From contig DLHS01000015.1 of NCBI GenBank assembly GCA_002483345.1, positions 1,197-65,196 on the forward strand: a stretch of DNA of 64,000 nucleotides. The letters run 5' to 3'. The notes below the pieces were generated by a model. The model ran no database searches, had not been told where the DNA came from, and saw only the letters and a list, made by a program, of their open reading frames with translations. The position numbers and the translations under genes are program-made. The DNA is from Bacteroidetes bacterium UBA7662. Its GTDB lineage: Bacteria; Bacteroidota; Bacteroidia; UBA7662. Shown here one piece after another: positions 28,525-36,980 of this stretch. Within the stretch, counting starts at the first letter, position 1. The number at the start of each line of letters is the position of its first letter.

Positions 28525-28966
28525 GGAGTGCTGCTACATGCTGATCGACAGGAAAGGTGAAATCCCTTTTTGCATCCACTTCAGATAGGGGTACAAGCCT
28601 GAAGCTTTCATCTTCGGCTAACGACTGGTCAAGTTCCTTTTCCGGAAGATTCAGGTTAGTTTTGGGTTTTACGAGATAATATATACTCAACAACTGCACC
28701 TCCGGGTCAAAAGCAGAGGCCACAAAAAAGTCGGTAGTATAAAAGTGTTCAAGAACCTCAATTTCAAGCCCTGTTTCCTCTCTGAATTCCCTTACAAGAC
28801 ACTCTGTGGTGCTTTCTCCCCATTCAAGTCCACCGCCCGGAAACTTTACCATAAAGCGGTTTCTGAACATCTCTTCAGCTATTAACAGCCTTCCATCGCT
28901 TGTAAGCAGTAACCCATATACCCGGATTGTAAACCGTCCGGAAGAATTGTTCATACTATCATTCAT
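28484..28966 (-). CDS. Nudix hydrolase
   Basis: 160 residues. It has a complete Nudix box GGGLEWGESTTECLVREFREETG at about residues 43-65, preceded by MVKFPGGG. The ATG at 28966 (MNDSMNN) is used; an ATG at 28954 is also possible. The substrate is unknown; the size and the YGLLLTSDGRLLIAEE N-terminus fit a small MutT-like pyrophosphatase. The gene is convergent with the other Nudix gene and shares 41 bp of coding sequence with it in antisense. It is divergent from the alkaline phosphatase gene, with 49 bp between starts. Confidence 0.9.
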   Translation of the reverse strand: MNDSMNNSSGRFTIRVYGLLLTSDGRLLIAEEMFRNRFMVKFPGGGLEWGESTTECLVREFREETGLEIEVLEHFYTTDFFVASAFDPEVQLLSIYYLVKPKTNLNLPEKELDQSLAEDESFRLVPLSEVDAKRDFTFPVDQHVAALLKERWQQVDFPVS

Positions 28967-29015
28967 TAAATCGACCCCTGAAACACTAATTTAGCATTTC
29001 ATCAAGTCAACTGCC

Positions 29016-30152
29016 ATGCTTAAAATATTTATCAGTTTTATAGCCATTTGCTTAGCAACTGCGCCGGAGGTTTTAGCCCAACAAAAAGGGGAGATTCCGT
29101 TGCCGCTGCCCCGGCAACCAAAAAATATCGTGCTTTTGATTGGGGATGGTATGGGTACATCTCAGATATACGCAGGCATGGTGGCGAATGGTAACATACT
29201 GCAACTGGAAAGATTCAGCCACATTGGCTTCAGCAAAACGTACTCCGCAGACAATCTGATTACAGATTCAGGAGCAGGGGCTACAGCCTTATCCATTGGT
29301 AAAAAAGCAAGGAATGGGGGTATCGGAGTAGATGCTGATTCTACCCTGCACGAAACCATACTGGAAAGTGCCGCTGCGGCAGGCAAGGTCACCGGCCTCG
29401 TGGCTACCTGCGATATCACCCATGCAACTCCTGCTTCCTTTGCCGCACACCAGCCCAACCGCGACTGGCACGAAGCCATTGCTTTGGATATGTCAAAAGC
29501 AGGGGTTGATCTGATGATAGGGGGCGGCCTGAGGCATTTTGAGGAAAGAACTGATCGCAGCAATCTGATAGCAGCTATGGAAGACAGGGGTGTTATGGTT
29601 GTCCGCGATGAAGCGGCCCTTTTTAACATCAAAAGCCTCCCTGTGGCAGCTTTTTTATGGAATGAAGATGCGCCCGCCAAACACAAAGGCCGCAACGACA
29701 TACTCCCCCGAAGCACCTACCTGGCCCTTGAAAAACTCTCAGAGGATGAAGATGGGTTTTTCCTGATGGTGGAAGGCTCTCAAATCGACTGGGGTGGTCA
29801 TGCCAATGAAACGGAGTACATTACCCAGGAAATGATCGATTTTGACCAGGCCATTGGTATTGCCCTCGATTTCGCGGAAAGAAATAAAGAAACCCTCGTT
29901 ATTGTTACCGCAGATCATGAAACAGGCGGTTTTGCTATCAACGGTGGAAATCAGGCTTCCAACACGGTTCAGGGTGCATTTACTACTAAAAAACATACAG
30001 CAGTCATGGTGCCGGTATTTGCCTTTGGCCCCGGCGCAGAGGCTTTTACAGGTATTCAGGATAATACCCAGCTGTATGAAAAGATGATGGCAGCGCTCGA
30101 CCTGGCGAAGAAAAAGAGGCCGGTTTCATGGCAGAACCGAGATAAATTCTAA
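29016..30152 (+). CDS. Alkaline phosphatase (PhoA superfamily), secreted
   Basis: 378 residues with a signal peptide (residues 1-21, ending EVLAQ). Metal and catalytic segments are visible: LIGDGMGTSQIY (metal Asp), DSGAGATALSIGKKAR with the nucleophilic Ser near 86, ATCDITHATPASFAAH, EGSQIDWGGHAN and TADHETGGFAI. It hydrolyses phosphomonoesters in the periplasm or outside the cell. A -7-like TAATTTAG at 28987-28994 gives a leader of about 16 nt. No TTAA array lies upstream, so it does not look like part of the regulon of the neighbouring response regulator. It is convergent with that regulator gene, 12 bp apart. Confidence 0.94.
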   Translation: MLKIFISFIAICLATAPEVLAQQKGEIPLPLPRQPKNIVLLIGDGMGTSQIYAGMVANGNILQLERFSHIGFSKTYSADNLITDSGAGATALSIGKKARNGGIGVDADSTLHETILESAAAAGKVTGLVATCDITHATPASFAAHQPNRDWHEAIALDMSKAGVDLMIGGGLRHFEERTDRSNLIAAMEDRGVMVVRDEAALFNIKSLPVAAFLWNEDAPAKHKGRNDILPRSTYLALEKLSEDEDGFFLMVEGSQIDWGGHANETEYITQEMIDFDQAIGIALDFAERNKETLVIVTADHETGGFAINGGNQASNTVQGAFTTKKHTAVMVPVFAFGPGAEAFTGIQDNTQLYEKMMAALDLAKKKRPVSWQNRDKF

Positions 30153-30164
30153 GGGAAAAACAGC

Positions 30165-30860
30165 TCACTGGCCATTTACCACCAGCCGAAACCCGTTGCC
30201 GTGGATGTTGAGAATCTCAATGCGGCTGTCCTGACTAAGATATTTACGCAGTTTGGTTACATACACATCCATTGAACGGGAGGTGAAGTAATTATCCTCC
30301 TTCCATATCCGGGTAAGAGCCTCATTGCGGGTAAGTACTTTGTTCATGTGAGTAGCAAGCAATCTGAGAAGCTCTGCTTCTTTGGGAGATAGTTTCTGAA
30401 CGACTTTATCGCCCAGCTTCAATTCCCGGATGGGTACATCAAAGGTGTAGGAACCCATCTGGAAAAAGGATGCCTCACTGCCCATATCCTGTTTGTCGAC
30501 ACGGTTCAGAACGGCTTTAATCTTGAACAGCAGTACTTCTGAATCAAATGGTTTGGTGATATAATCGTCTGCTCCCAGCTGAAACCCCTGTATCATATCG
30601 GTTTTCATGCTTTTGGCGGTCAGGAAAAACAGGGGCACGGTTTTGTTCACCGCCCTGATTTCTTCTGCCAGGGTAAAACCATCTTTTTCCGGCATCATTA
30701 CATCCAGTATGCAAATATCAAATTGCCCACCCTTAAATGTGCTGATGCCCGTATTGCCATTGGTACAAAGCGTTACCTGATAATCGTTCAATTGCAGATA
30801 GTCGCGCAAAACAGAGCCAAAATTCGGGTCATCTTCAACCAGTAAAATATGTTTGCTCAT
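30165..30860 (-). CDS. OmpR/PhoB-family response regulator (RprY-like)
   Basis: 231 residues. The receiver domain has the acidic pair EDD (10-12), phospho-acceptor Asp53 (ILDVMMPEKDG) and Lys of ITKPFD near 103. The C-terminal winged helix spans about 130-229 (LKLGDKVVQKLSPKEAELLRLL, MDVYVTKLRKYL, ILNIHGNGFRL). It is encoded 2 bp downstream of its kinase gene, in one leftward operon. Regulators of this class bind direct repeats about 11 bp apart, which is what the three TTAA arrays at 9549, 32849 and 36010 look like. One array lies just upstream of this operon. The match of regulator to site is inferred. Confidence 0.93.
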   Translation of the reverse strand: MSKHILLVEDDPNFGSVLRDYLQLNDYQVTLCTNGNTGISTFKGGQFDICILDVMMPEKDGFTLAEEIRAVNKTVPLFFLTAKSMKTDMIQGFQLGADDYITKPFDSEVLLFKIKAVLNRVDKQDMGSEASFFQMGSYTFDVPIRELKLGDKVVQKLSPKEAELLRLLATHMNKVLTRNEALTRIWKEDNYFTSRSMDVYVTKLRKYLSQDSRIEILNIHGNGFRLVVNGQ

Positions 30861-30862
30861 GG

Positions 30863-32797
30863 TTACACTTTAGTGTTCAGGATTGGTAACGTAATGGTAA
30901 AGGTACTGCCTGTGCCTGGTTCACTGTCTACCTGTACATTCCCGCCATGCGCGGAGATGATGGCTTTCACATAACTCAGCCCCAGTCCAAACCCTTTGAT
31001 ATTATGAACATTACCGGTAGGTACCCGGTAAAATTTCTCAAAGATACGCTGCCTGGTTTCCCGGCTCATGCCAATGCCGTTATCAATGACTCTTACAATG
31101 GCTTTTTGGCCTTGTACAATGCCCTCCACCTTCACCTGCGGATGCTCTCCGGCATATTTCAGGGCATTGTCAAACAGGTTGGTGAATACGTTTACAAGAT
31201 GCATCTCATCGCCTTCCACAAAACAATGTTCCTGACTGCATTGGAGTGAAAGTACCGCCTCGCGGTTTTCGAATTGCATTTGCATCAGGTCTACGGCATG
31301 CTCCAGTATATGTTTCAGGTCGAGCGGCTGCCTGTTGAGTTTGAGCTCCTGCCGGTCGAGCTGGGCCGTTTGTAATACCTGCTCCACATGCGTGTTCATA
31401 CGCCGGTTTTCAGTTTTGATGATGCCAAGATATTTGGTGATCAAGCCCTGGTTGTCCTGAACCTTGGGATTGGCCAGCGCATCTGCCGCCAGATTAATGG
31501 TCGCAATCGGAGTTTTAAACTCATGCGTCATATTGTTGATGAAATCTGACTTGATGTCTGAGAGTTTCTTTTGTCGCAGCAACACAGAAATGGTGATGAA
31601 AAAAATGACAAACAAAATCAATACAAGAGCCAACGAAACCACCAGCATCCCTAGCAGATTACCCAGCAAAAAATTAGTGGGGTTAGGAAAGTACACCAGC
31701 AACCGCTCATTGAGGTTGAACATATCATTGGGAAACAACCGCGCCTCATAATAACGCGTGCCAGGGAAGGCTTCCCCGTAAATCAGCCGGGTGCTGTCAC
31801 CGTCTTCCCGTACAATCTGAAAGCTGAAAGCTGCGCCTATACCATGCTGTCTCAGATTTGCACGCAGTATTGAATCAAAAGCAGCCTCAGAAATACGTTG
31901 CTCTATCGGTTTTTTGGGAGAAATATAGTCAAAGGCAACCTTGTTGAGGAGACTGTCGATCCTGAGTTTTTTCTGTACAACCTGCTTGCGAAGTTCATTT
32001 TTGGGACGGACTACCGTTGCCTTGACCGACTTGGGTTTACTGCTGATAGCCATTGTTGCGACAGGTTCCTTTTCTCCCACACTTATCATGACCCTCGCTG
32101 GTTCCGGTTCTTTTTGGCGGAAATAGAAAATATGTTCACTTGGCATAAAACGCATGCTGTCCTTTGCCAATAGCTCCATCAGGCTGTCAAGATTAAGCTC
32201 TATCGAATGAAAAGTGCTGCTGCTGAAAATGTCTGGGCGGGGTGGATGAGCTGGGAAATTCCGACCTGAAACAGCACCTGGACTACTTTTTCTGGTTTTG
32301 ATTTCCTGGTGTTTTTTTTCCTCCAAAGCCTCCTGATCCGGGTGAAACTGACGCTGATACCGCAGCATGGCAGATTGATTCAAGTGGAAAATACAATCTA
32401 CGGCAGCGGGGCTGAGCATGGGTTCCGAAAAAACATAATTCGCCTCCCCGTTGATATATTTGTACTCATTGACAGGCCGAACCCTGCGCTTGGGAGGCTC
32501 CACAGTAGCTGTAGCAGAGAGTTCAATGGTATCCAGTTCGTACAAAACCGGCCCCGACATGGAATCGATCTGTCGGGCAAGGTTTTTACGGTCCAGACTC
32601 TGGGCAAAAAACAGAGAAGCTTCCTGCGCTTCCAGTGCGTAATTGGTGGCCTGAAGGGCTTCATTCACCCCCCTGTCAAATTCTTCTGCCTTCATAAGCA
32701 TTGCTTCCCTGATCCAGAATGCCTGTACCGCTATCAATCCGGTAAGGGCGAATGCCATGGAAACAATCAGAAAAGGAACTAGCTTCTTTTTAAGCAT
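30863..32797 (-). CDS. Sensor histidine kinase (RprX-like)
   Basis: 644 residues. Membrane helix 1 (VPFLIVSMAFALTGLIAVQAFWI, about 7-30) is followed by a long periplasmic domain (about 30-375, rich in Pro and charged residues), helix 2 (LLGMLVVSLALVLILFVIFFITI, about 380-405), HisKA with NNMTHEFKTPIATI (His near 423) and HATPase_c (NLFDNALKYA, DNGIGM, GFGLGLSYVKAI). It pairs with the response regulator 2 bp downstream. A -7 box TAGTTTTG lies on the minus strand at 32821-32814, 17 bases before the ATG, and a TTAA array sits upstream at 32849-32884, suggesting autoregulation. The stimulus is unknown; RprX-like kinases are linked to envelope stress in related bacteria. Confidence 0.92.
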   Translation of the reverse strand: MLKKKLVPFLIVSMAFALTGLIAVQAFWIREAMLMKAEEFDRGVNEALQATNYALEAQEASLFFAQSLDRKNLARQIDSMSGPVLYELDTIELSATATVEPPKRRVRPVNEYKYINGEANYVFSEPMLSPAAVDCIFHLNQSAMLRYQRQFHPDQEALEEKKHQEIKTRKSSPGAVSGRNFPAHPPRPDIFSSSTFHSIELNLDSLMELLAKDSMRFMPSEHIFYFRQKEPEPARVMISVGEKEPVATMAISSKPKSVKATVVRPKNELRKQVVQKKLRIDSLLNKVAFDYISPKKPIEQRISEAAFDSILRANLRQHGIGAAFSFQIVREDGDSTRLIYGEAFPGTRYYEARLFPNDMFNLNERLLVYFPNPTNFLLGNLLGMLVVSLALVLILFVIFFITISVLLRQKKLSDIKSDFINNMTHEFKTPIATINLAADALANPKVQDNQGLITKYLGIIKTENRRMNTHVEQVLQTAQLDRQELKLNRQPLDLKHILEHAVDLMQMQFENREAVLSLQCSQEHCFVEGDEMHLVNVFTNLFDNALKYAGEHPQVKVEGIVQGQKAIVRVIDNGIGMSRETRQRIFEKFYRVPTGNVHNIKGFGLGLSYVKAIISAHGGNVQVDSEPGTGSTFTITLPILNTKV

Positions 32798-32813
32798 GGA
32801 GGAAGTGTTGATA

Positions 32814-32886
32814 CAAAACTACAACTCCGTTGCGGCAGTGAAGCGCATTTAACGTTTCATTAACGCCATTTAAGTCCTGTTTAACG
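32814..32886. promoter_or_regulatory. Divergent control region: -7 element of the kinase/regulator operon and TTAA array (copy B)
   Basis: TAGTTTTG (32821-32814, minus) is the -7 box of the kinase/regulator operon. Four TTAA cores start at 32849, 32860, 32870 and 32881 (spacing 11, 10, 11), three of them TTAACG. The motif orientation points toward the rightward hybrid-kinase gene. A weak AT-rich AATTTTTT at 32906-32913 lies 25 bp after the last core; TATATTCG at 32950-32957 is the better -7 candidate for the rightward gene but lies 69 bp away. The array may serve either or both directions. Confidence 0.65.
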
Positions 32887-32956
32887 GCCAGAGAACAAGG
32901 TGTCCAATTTTTTATCCGCCTCCATTGTGTAGTCAGCCCCCTGATGGATTATATTC

Positions 32957-35900
32957 GTGCACCCAGTGCTTTTATTCTTGATTAACTTAATCAGACGAAT
33001 TACCAATTATGGTGTAAGAGATGACCTTTCTGCCAATGTGCAGCGAAGGGTCAGGATGATCAATGTCCTGGTATTGCTGGCTTCCTTTGCGCTGACGCTC
33101 ACCACAGTGCTCGACGGATTGCAGGGGCTTCCTTTTAATATGTATATCAATGTTGCCTTCCTGGTCAGCTTTTTATGTATGCTCAAGGTTAATGCCGCGG
33201 GGTATCACACGTTGTCTGCTTATTTACTCACCTTCCTGAATGCTTCTCTGATATTCTACTATTCTACCTTGTTCGGCCCCGATCACGGCTCTTTTCTTTT
33301 TCAGTTTCTTATTTTCCTTTCCATTCCTTTTGTCGTTGATTTCAAAAGAAAAAGGCATGTGATAATTCTCATTTCACTGGTTGTTATTTCGCTGGTGACA
33401 GGTTTGCTTATTCGTTTTCCCTGGCGGGTTGATTTGCCGGAACAAGTGCTGCGGGAAGCTTTTCTGGGAAATATATTTCAGGTATCGATGCTGATTATTG
33501 CCGTGGTGCTGGTGATTTACTGGTCAAACGACGATGTAATGACCAGGGTACAGCGTGCGATGAAGTCGGTAGAATCCATGCTGGAGCAAACAAGCTTCCA
33601 TATCTGGTCAGTCGACCGGCAGTTCAGGCTCATTCAGGCCAATGATAAGTTTAAAAAATTTCTGGCACATCGTTTTGGTGTTGACCCGCAGCCAGGATTG
33701 GATATGTTGTCTTTAGTGCCCGATAAAACCAGGCAATTCTGGAAAGAGCGGTATGAACGAGGGTTGGCCGGAGAAAAGCAGGAATTTACCAGCCGCTTTG
33801 ATTTTATCGATGGTTCTTTTGTTATTTCCGAGGTAAGTCTGTTCCCCAATTACAATGAAGACGATGTACTGACGGCCCTCACTATTTACAGCAACAATGT
33901 AACTGAAAAACAGCTCTATGCAGATGCGCTGGCAGAAAACAGGGAGTTACTGACAGATGCCATGGAATTAGCCCGACTGGGAACCTGGCGTTCTGATCTT
34001 TCCACAGGAACCGTTTATTGGGATGAACGCTGTTGTCAGATTTTCGGCGTTGAGTTTTCTCAGGCCACAAGAACCCCATCGGCTTACTATGAACGTATAC
34101 ATCCGGACGATTTGCTGGAAATCAGCCAAAAATTGATAGCCTTCGAGCAAATCGGAGGGGAGTTGCTGCTCAATCACCGGATTATCACCCCATCCGGTGA
34201 AATTCGGTTTATACACGAAAAAGCATCCGCCACCAGGGATAGCAAGGGTGAGATATCTGAAATAAGGGGCTTTATCCAGGATGTTACCGAACTCCGGCAG
34301 CAGCAGGCTGTTGAGCAAAGAGCTGCCCTTTTGCTTGGGGAGATTAAAAAGGCCTCAGAAACCCTCCTGGTGGACACCAATTTTGACCACGCTTTTCAGG
34401 AAGCCATTCAGCTGGCCTCCAATGCCATCGGGGCGTCGCATGCCTGGGTTTTCAGGCACCTTGAAACAGAAGAAGGTCAGGTGGCCAGACTGGTTACCCC
34501 TATCGATGCGACAAGGGTGGGCAGTAAAGAACGGATACTGTTGAAGAGAGGCGTGAATTATGAAAAATTCGGTCTGAAAGTATGGCTGGAAAGAATTCAG
34601 CAAGGCGAATCCCTTTCTTACCGCCTGCATGAGCTGCCTGAGAAGGAGAGAGAAGTTCTTAGCTTCTTTAATGTAATGTCGGTAATGGTGCTGCCTGTTT
34701 TCGTCGACAAAAAATTCTGGGGATTTATTGGTTTCGACGACCTTTCTCAGGAACGGCAATGGTCAGTGCTTGAGGAGAATATTTTAAGAGGTTTTTGCAA
34801 TGCACTCGGGGGTGCTATCAGCCAGCAACTGACACAAAGCACCCTGCGGGAAGCCAAAGAACTGGCTGAGCAGGCCACACAAACAAAGTCTAATTTTCTT
34901 TCGAACATCTCCCATGAGATCAGAACACCCATGAATGCGATCATTGGTCTCACAGAACTGATGTTGCCGGATGAAGAAGACCCCCAAAAACTTGAGTACC
35001 TGGAAGCAGTCCGGTTTTCGGCCGATAATTTGCTGAGACTTATCAACGACTTACTCGACCTCAGTAAGATAGAAGCAGATAAAATAGAGCTATCGGAAGA
35101 AGTTTTTAACCTGAAGGAACAATTGCTTCATTTTGAAAGAACCCTGGGATACATTGCCAGAGACAAATCACTTCAGATCAGTCTGGAAATGGAAGAACCG
35201 CTGCCACGATTACTGAAAGGCGATACGGTTCGGTTGAGCCAGATTCTGCTCAACCTCGGTTCCAATGCTGTAAAATTTACCCATGCAGGAAAAATTGAAA
35301 TCAAGGTAAGCTGTAAGCAGACAACCGCTGAAAAACAATTGCTGCGCATTGAAATATCCGATACAGGAATCGGCATTGATGCCAATAAAATCGAAAGGAT
35401 TTTTGACCGCTTTGAACAGGCCGAAAAGTATACCAGCCGCAAGTTCGGAGGAACAGGATTGGGCCTTACCATCACCCAAAAACTCGTTAAACTGATGGGT
35501 GGGAAGATTGAAGTGAAGAGTATACCGGGAAAGGGTTCTGTATTTACGGTCAACATACCCTTCGCTCAGGTATCCGACCCTAACAGAGAGGTCACGGATC
35601 CTCAGACCCTGGCTATTCAGTCGCTTTCCGGCTATACTGTTTTGTTGGTGGAAGACAATCATATCAACATCATGCTTGCCAGCCGATTACTCAAGAAGTG
35701 GGATTGTACCTTTGAAGTGGCAGAAAATGGTCTGGATGCCTTATATGCCCTTCAAAAAACAAAATTCAACCTGATACTGCTCGATATTCAGATGCCGGTA
35801 ATGAATGGCTTTGAACTGATTGCCAAAGTGAGAAGTGGGGAAATAAGGGAAGATATACGCCGGATACCGGTTATTGCACTTACCGCAGATGCTTTTGAAG

Positions 35901-36013
35901 ACACCAAGACCAAGGCTGATGCCCTGGGGTTTGATGATTTTATCACCAAGCCAATCAAAAGCCTGGAATTGTATCAGAAAATGAGCAGATTACTCAAAAG
36001 AGAAGGGCTTTAA
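32957..36013 (+). CDS. Membrane-bound hybrid histidine kinase with PAS, GAF and receiver domains
   Basis: Up to 1018 residues. The first start is GTG 32957, but a -7-like TATATTCG (32950-32957) overlaps it, so GTG 32966 is equally likely. About six membrane helices span residues 30-195 (VLVLLASFALTL through VSMLIIAVVLVIYW), then PAS 1 (about 205-315), PAS 2 (about 325-450, GTWRSDLSTGTVYWDE, FIQDVTE), a GAF-like domain (about 460-620), HisKA with SHEIRTP (His near 652), HATPase_c (GGTGLGLTITQKLVKLMGGK) and a receiver from about 893 (VEDNHINIML, LLDIQMPVMNG, ITKPIKSLEL). No output domain follows. The stop codon lies inside the first repeat of TTAA array C, so the downstream cargo promoter abuts it. 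Confidence 0.9.
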   Translation: MHPVLLFLINLIRRITNYGVRDDLSANVQRRVRMINVLVLLASFALTLTTVLDGLQGLPFNMYINVAFLVSFLCMLKVNAAGYHTLSAYLLTFLNASLIFYYSTLFGPDHGSFLFQFLIFLSIPFVVDFKRKRHVIILISLVVISLVTGLLIRFPWRVDLPEQVLREAFLGNIFQVSMLIIAVVLVIYWSNDDVMTRVQRAMKSVESMLEQTSFHIWSVDRQFRLIQANDKFKKFLAHRFGVDPQPGLDMLSLVPDKTRQFWKERYERGLAGEKQEFTSRFDFIDGSFVISEVSLFPNYNEDDVLTALTIYSNNVTEKQLYADALAENRELLTDAMELARLGTWRSDLSTGTVYWDERCCQIFGVEFSQATRTPSAYYERIHPDDLLEISQKLIAFEQIGGELLLNHRIITPSGEIRFIHEKASATRDSKGEISEIRGFIQDVTELRQQQAVEQRAALLLGEIKKASETLLVDTNFDHAFQEAIQLASNAIGASHAWVFRHLETEEGQVARLVTPIDATRVGSKERILLKRGVNYEKFGLKVWLERIQQGESLSYRLHELPEKEREVLSFFNVMSVMVLPVFVDKKFWGFIGFDDLSQERQWSVLEENILRGFCNALGGAISQQLTQSTLREAKELAEQATQTKSNFLSNISHEIRTPMNAIIGLTELMLPDEEDPQKLEYLEAVRFSADNLLRLINDLLDLSKIEADKIELSEEVFNLKEQLLHFERTLGYIARDKSLQISLEMEEPLPRLLKGDTVRLSQILLNLGSNAVKFTHAGKIEIKVSCKQTTAEKQLLRIEISDTGIGIDANKIERIFDRFEQAEKYTSRKFGGTGLGLTITQKLVKLMGGKIEVKSIPGKGSVFTVNIPFAQVSDPNREVTDPQTLAIQSLSGYTVLLVEDNHINIMLASRLLKKWDCTFEVAENGLDALYALQKTKFNLILLDIQMPVMNGFELIAKVRSGEIREDIRRIPVIALTADAFEDTKTKADALGFDDFITKPIKSLELYQKMSRLLKREGL

Positions 36014-36076
36014 CGGAACCTTAACGGGTATTAACCCACCCTTAACAAGCTCGTTTACAGAGGCAAGGTACGTTTG
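36009..36076 (+). promoter_or_regulatory. TTAA direct-repeat array (copy C) and -7 element of the T9SS cargo gene
   Basis: Four TTAAC cores start at 36010, 36021, 36031 and 36042 (spacing 11, 10, 11). The -7 box TACGTTTG lies at 36069-36076, exactly 27 bp after the last core start, as at copy A. The ATG follows 20 bases later. The first core includes the stop codon of the upstream kinase. Confidence 0.72.
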
Positions 36077-36095
36077 TATCATAAACGTAACAGTG

Positions 36096-36977
36096 ATGAA
36101 CAAACTAATCCTCCTGGCCATCGGAACCCTGATCAGCTTACAGGGCATGGCCCAAAGCAGTACTAAAGCATATAAGCTTTATATCCACAGGGAGATAAAC
36201 GGAGCAACCGAGATCATCGATACGGCCTTCGATAACAGGGCAGATCTCGAAAGATTCAAGGCAAGCCTGCCTGCCGGGAAGGATGGAAGAGGCAAAGTAA
36301 AAGCCAGAAGCAGGATTTATCTGCATGATTCAGAAGCTTTTGGGAATCACTTTTATTTTCCGCACGATGCCGGGAGTTTCGGATATTCTCTCGACTCACT
36401 TTTTTTGTCTGATGAAAATCGCCGACAATTCGAATTAGCCGACAGTGCCTTTCTTTTACACAGAAAGTGGCGTGATTCCAGCGGTGCATTCAGCCACAGT
36501 TTCGTTTTTCCTGAACTGGATTCTCTGACGCACTTCCGCATGGAGCACCACTTCGCGGACGAGGATGTTTCGGTTTACGCCTTCTCACATCCACGCGGTT
36601 TGGCCACCAGGGGAAAGCCGGCTTTAAAAAGGATGGAGTTCGAAAGGGTAGTGGAATCGGAAATGAAAGAAGCACCCGCAGAACTGACAAAAGCAGTCGG
36701 AACCGGCAAAAACAGTCTTGAAATAGAGGAACTCAAAATATTCCCCAATCCAGGCGATGGTTTGATTCAGCTTAGCTTCAGGGTAGGCGACAGCCCAGCG
36801 GTACTCAGCATCAAGGTATTGGATGCGAAAGGGAAAATTGTATTCTCTGAAACAGACCCGCAAATTTCAGGCTTGTTTCTGACAGAAATTGACCTCAGAA
36901 ATGCCGGGAAAGGCACCTACTATTTCGTGGTTCAACACGGCAAAAAAATAGCTACCCGCAAACTGATACTGAAATAA
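36096..36977 (+). CDS. Small secreted protein with T9SS type A sorting domain
   Basis: 293 residues from the ATG at 36096 (a GTG one codon earlier is less likely). The signal peptide is MNKLILLAIGTLISLQGMAQ. The mature N-terminal part (residues 21-210, with KLYIHREINGATEIIDTAFDN and several Asp/Ser/Phe-rich strands) is not a family I recognise. The last 80 residues are a type A sorting domain (LKIFPNPGDGLIQLSF, VLDAKGKIVF, GTYYFVVQHGKKIATRKLILK). It is probably exported by T9SS. It is the clearest target of the TTAA array, with its -7 box 27 bp downstream of the last repeat, and lies in a cluster with three signalling genes. Confidence 0.85.
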   Translation: MNKLILLAIGTLISLQGMAQSSTKAYKLYIHREINGATEIIDTAFDNRADLERFKASLPAGKDGRGKVKARSRIYLHDSEAFGNHFYFPHDAGSFGYSLDSLFLSDENRRQFELADSAFLLHRKWRDSSGAFSHSFVFPELDSLTHFRMEHHFADEDVSVYAFSHPRGLATRGKPALKRMEFERVVESEMKEAPAELTKAVGTGKNSLEIEELKIFPNPGDGLIQLSFRVGDSPAVLSIKVLDAKGKIVFSETDPQISGLFLTEIDLRNAGKGTYYFVVQHGKKIATRKLILK

Positions 36978-36980
36978 TGA

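Noticed and set aside
28967..29015. TTAA array or Pho-box-like site before the alkaline phosphatase
   Set aside because: Only scattered TTAA-like words occur; there is no 11-10-11 phasing.
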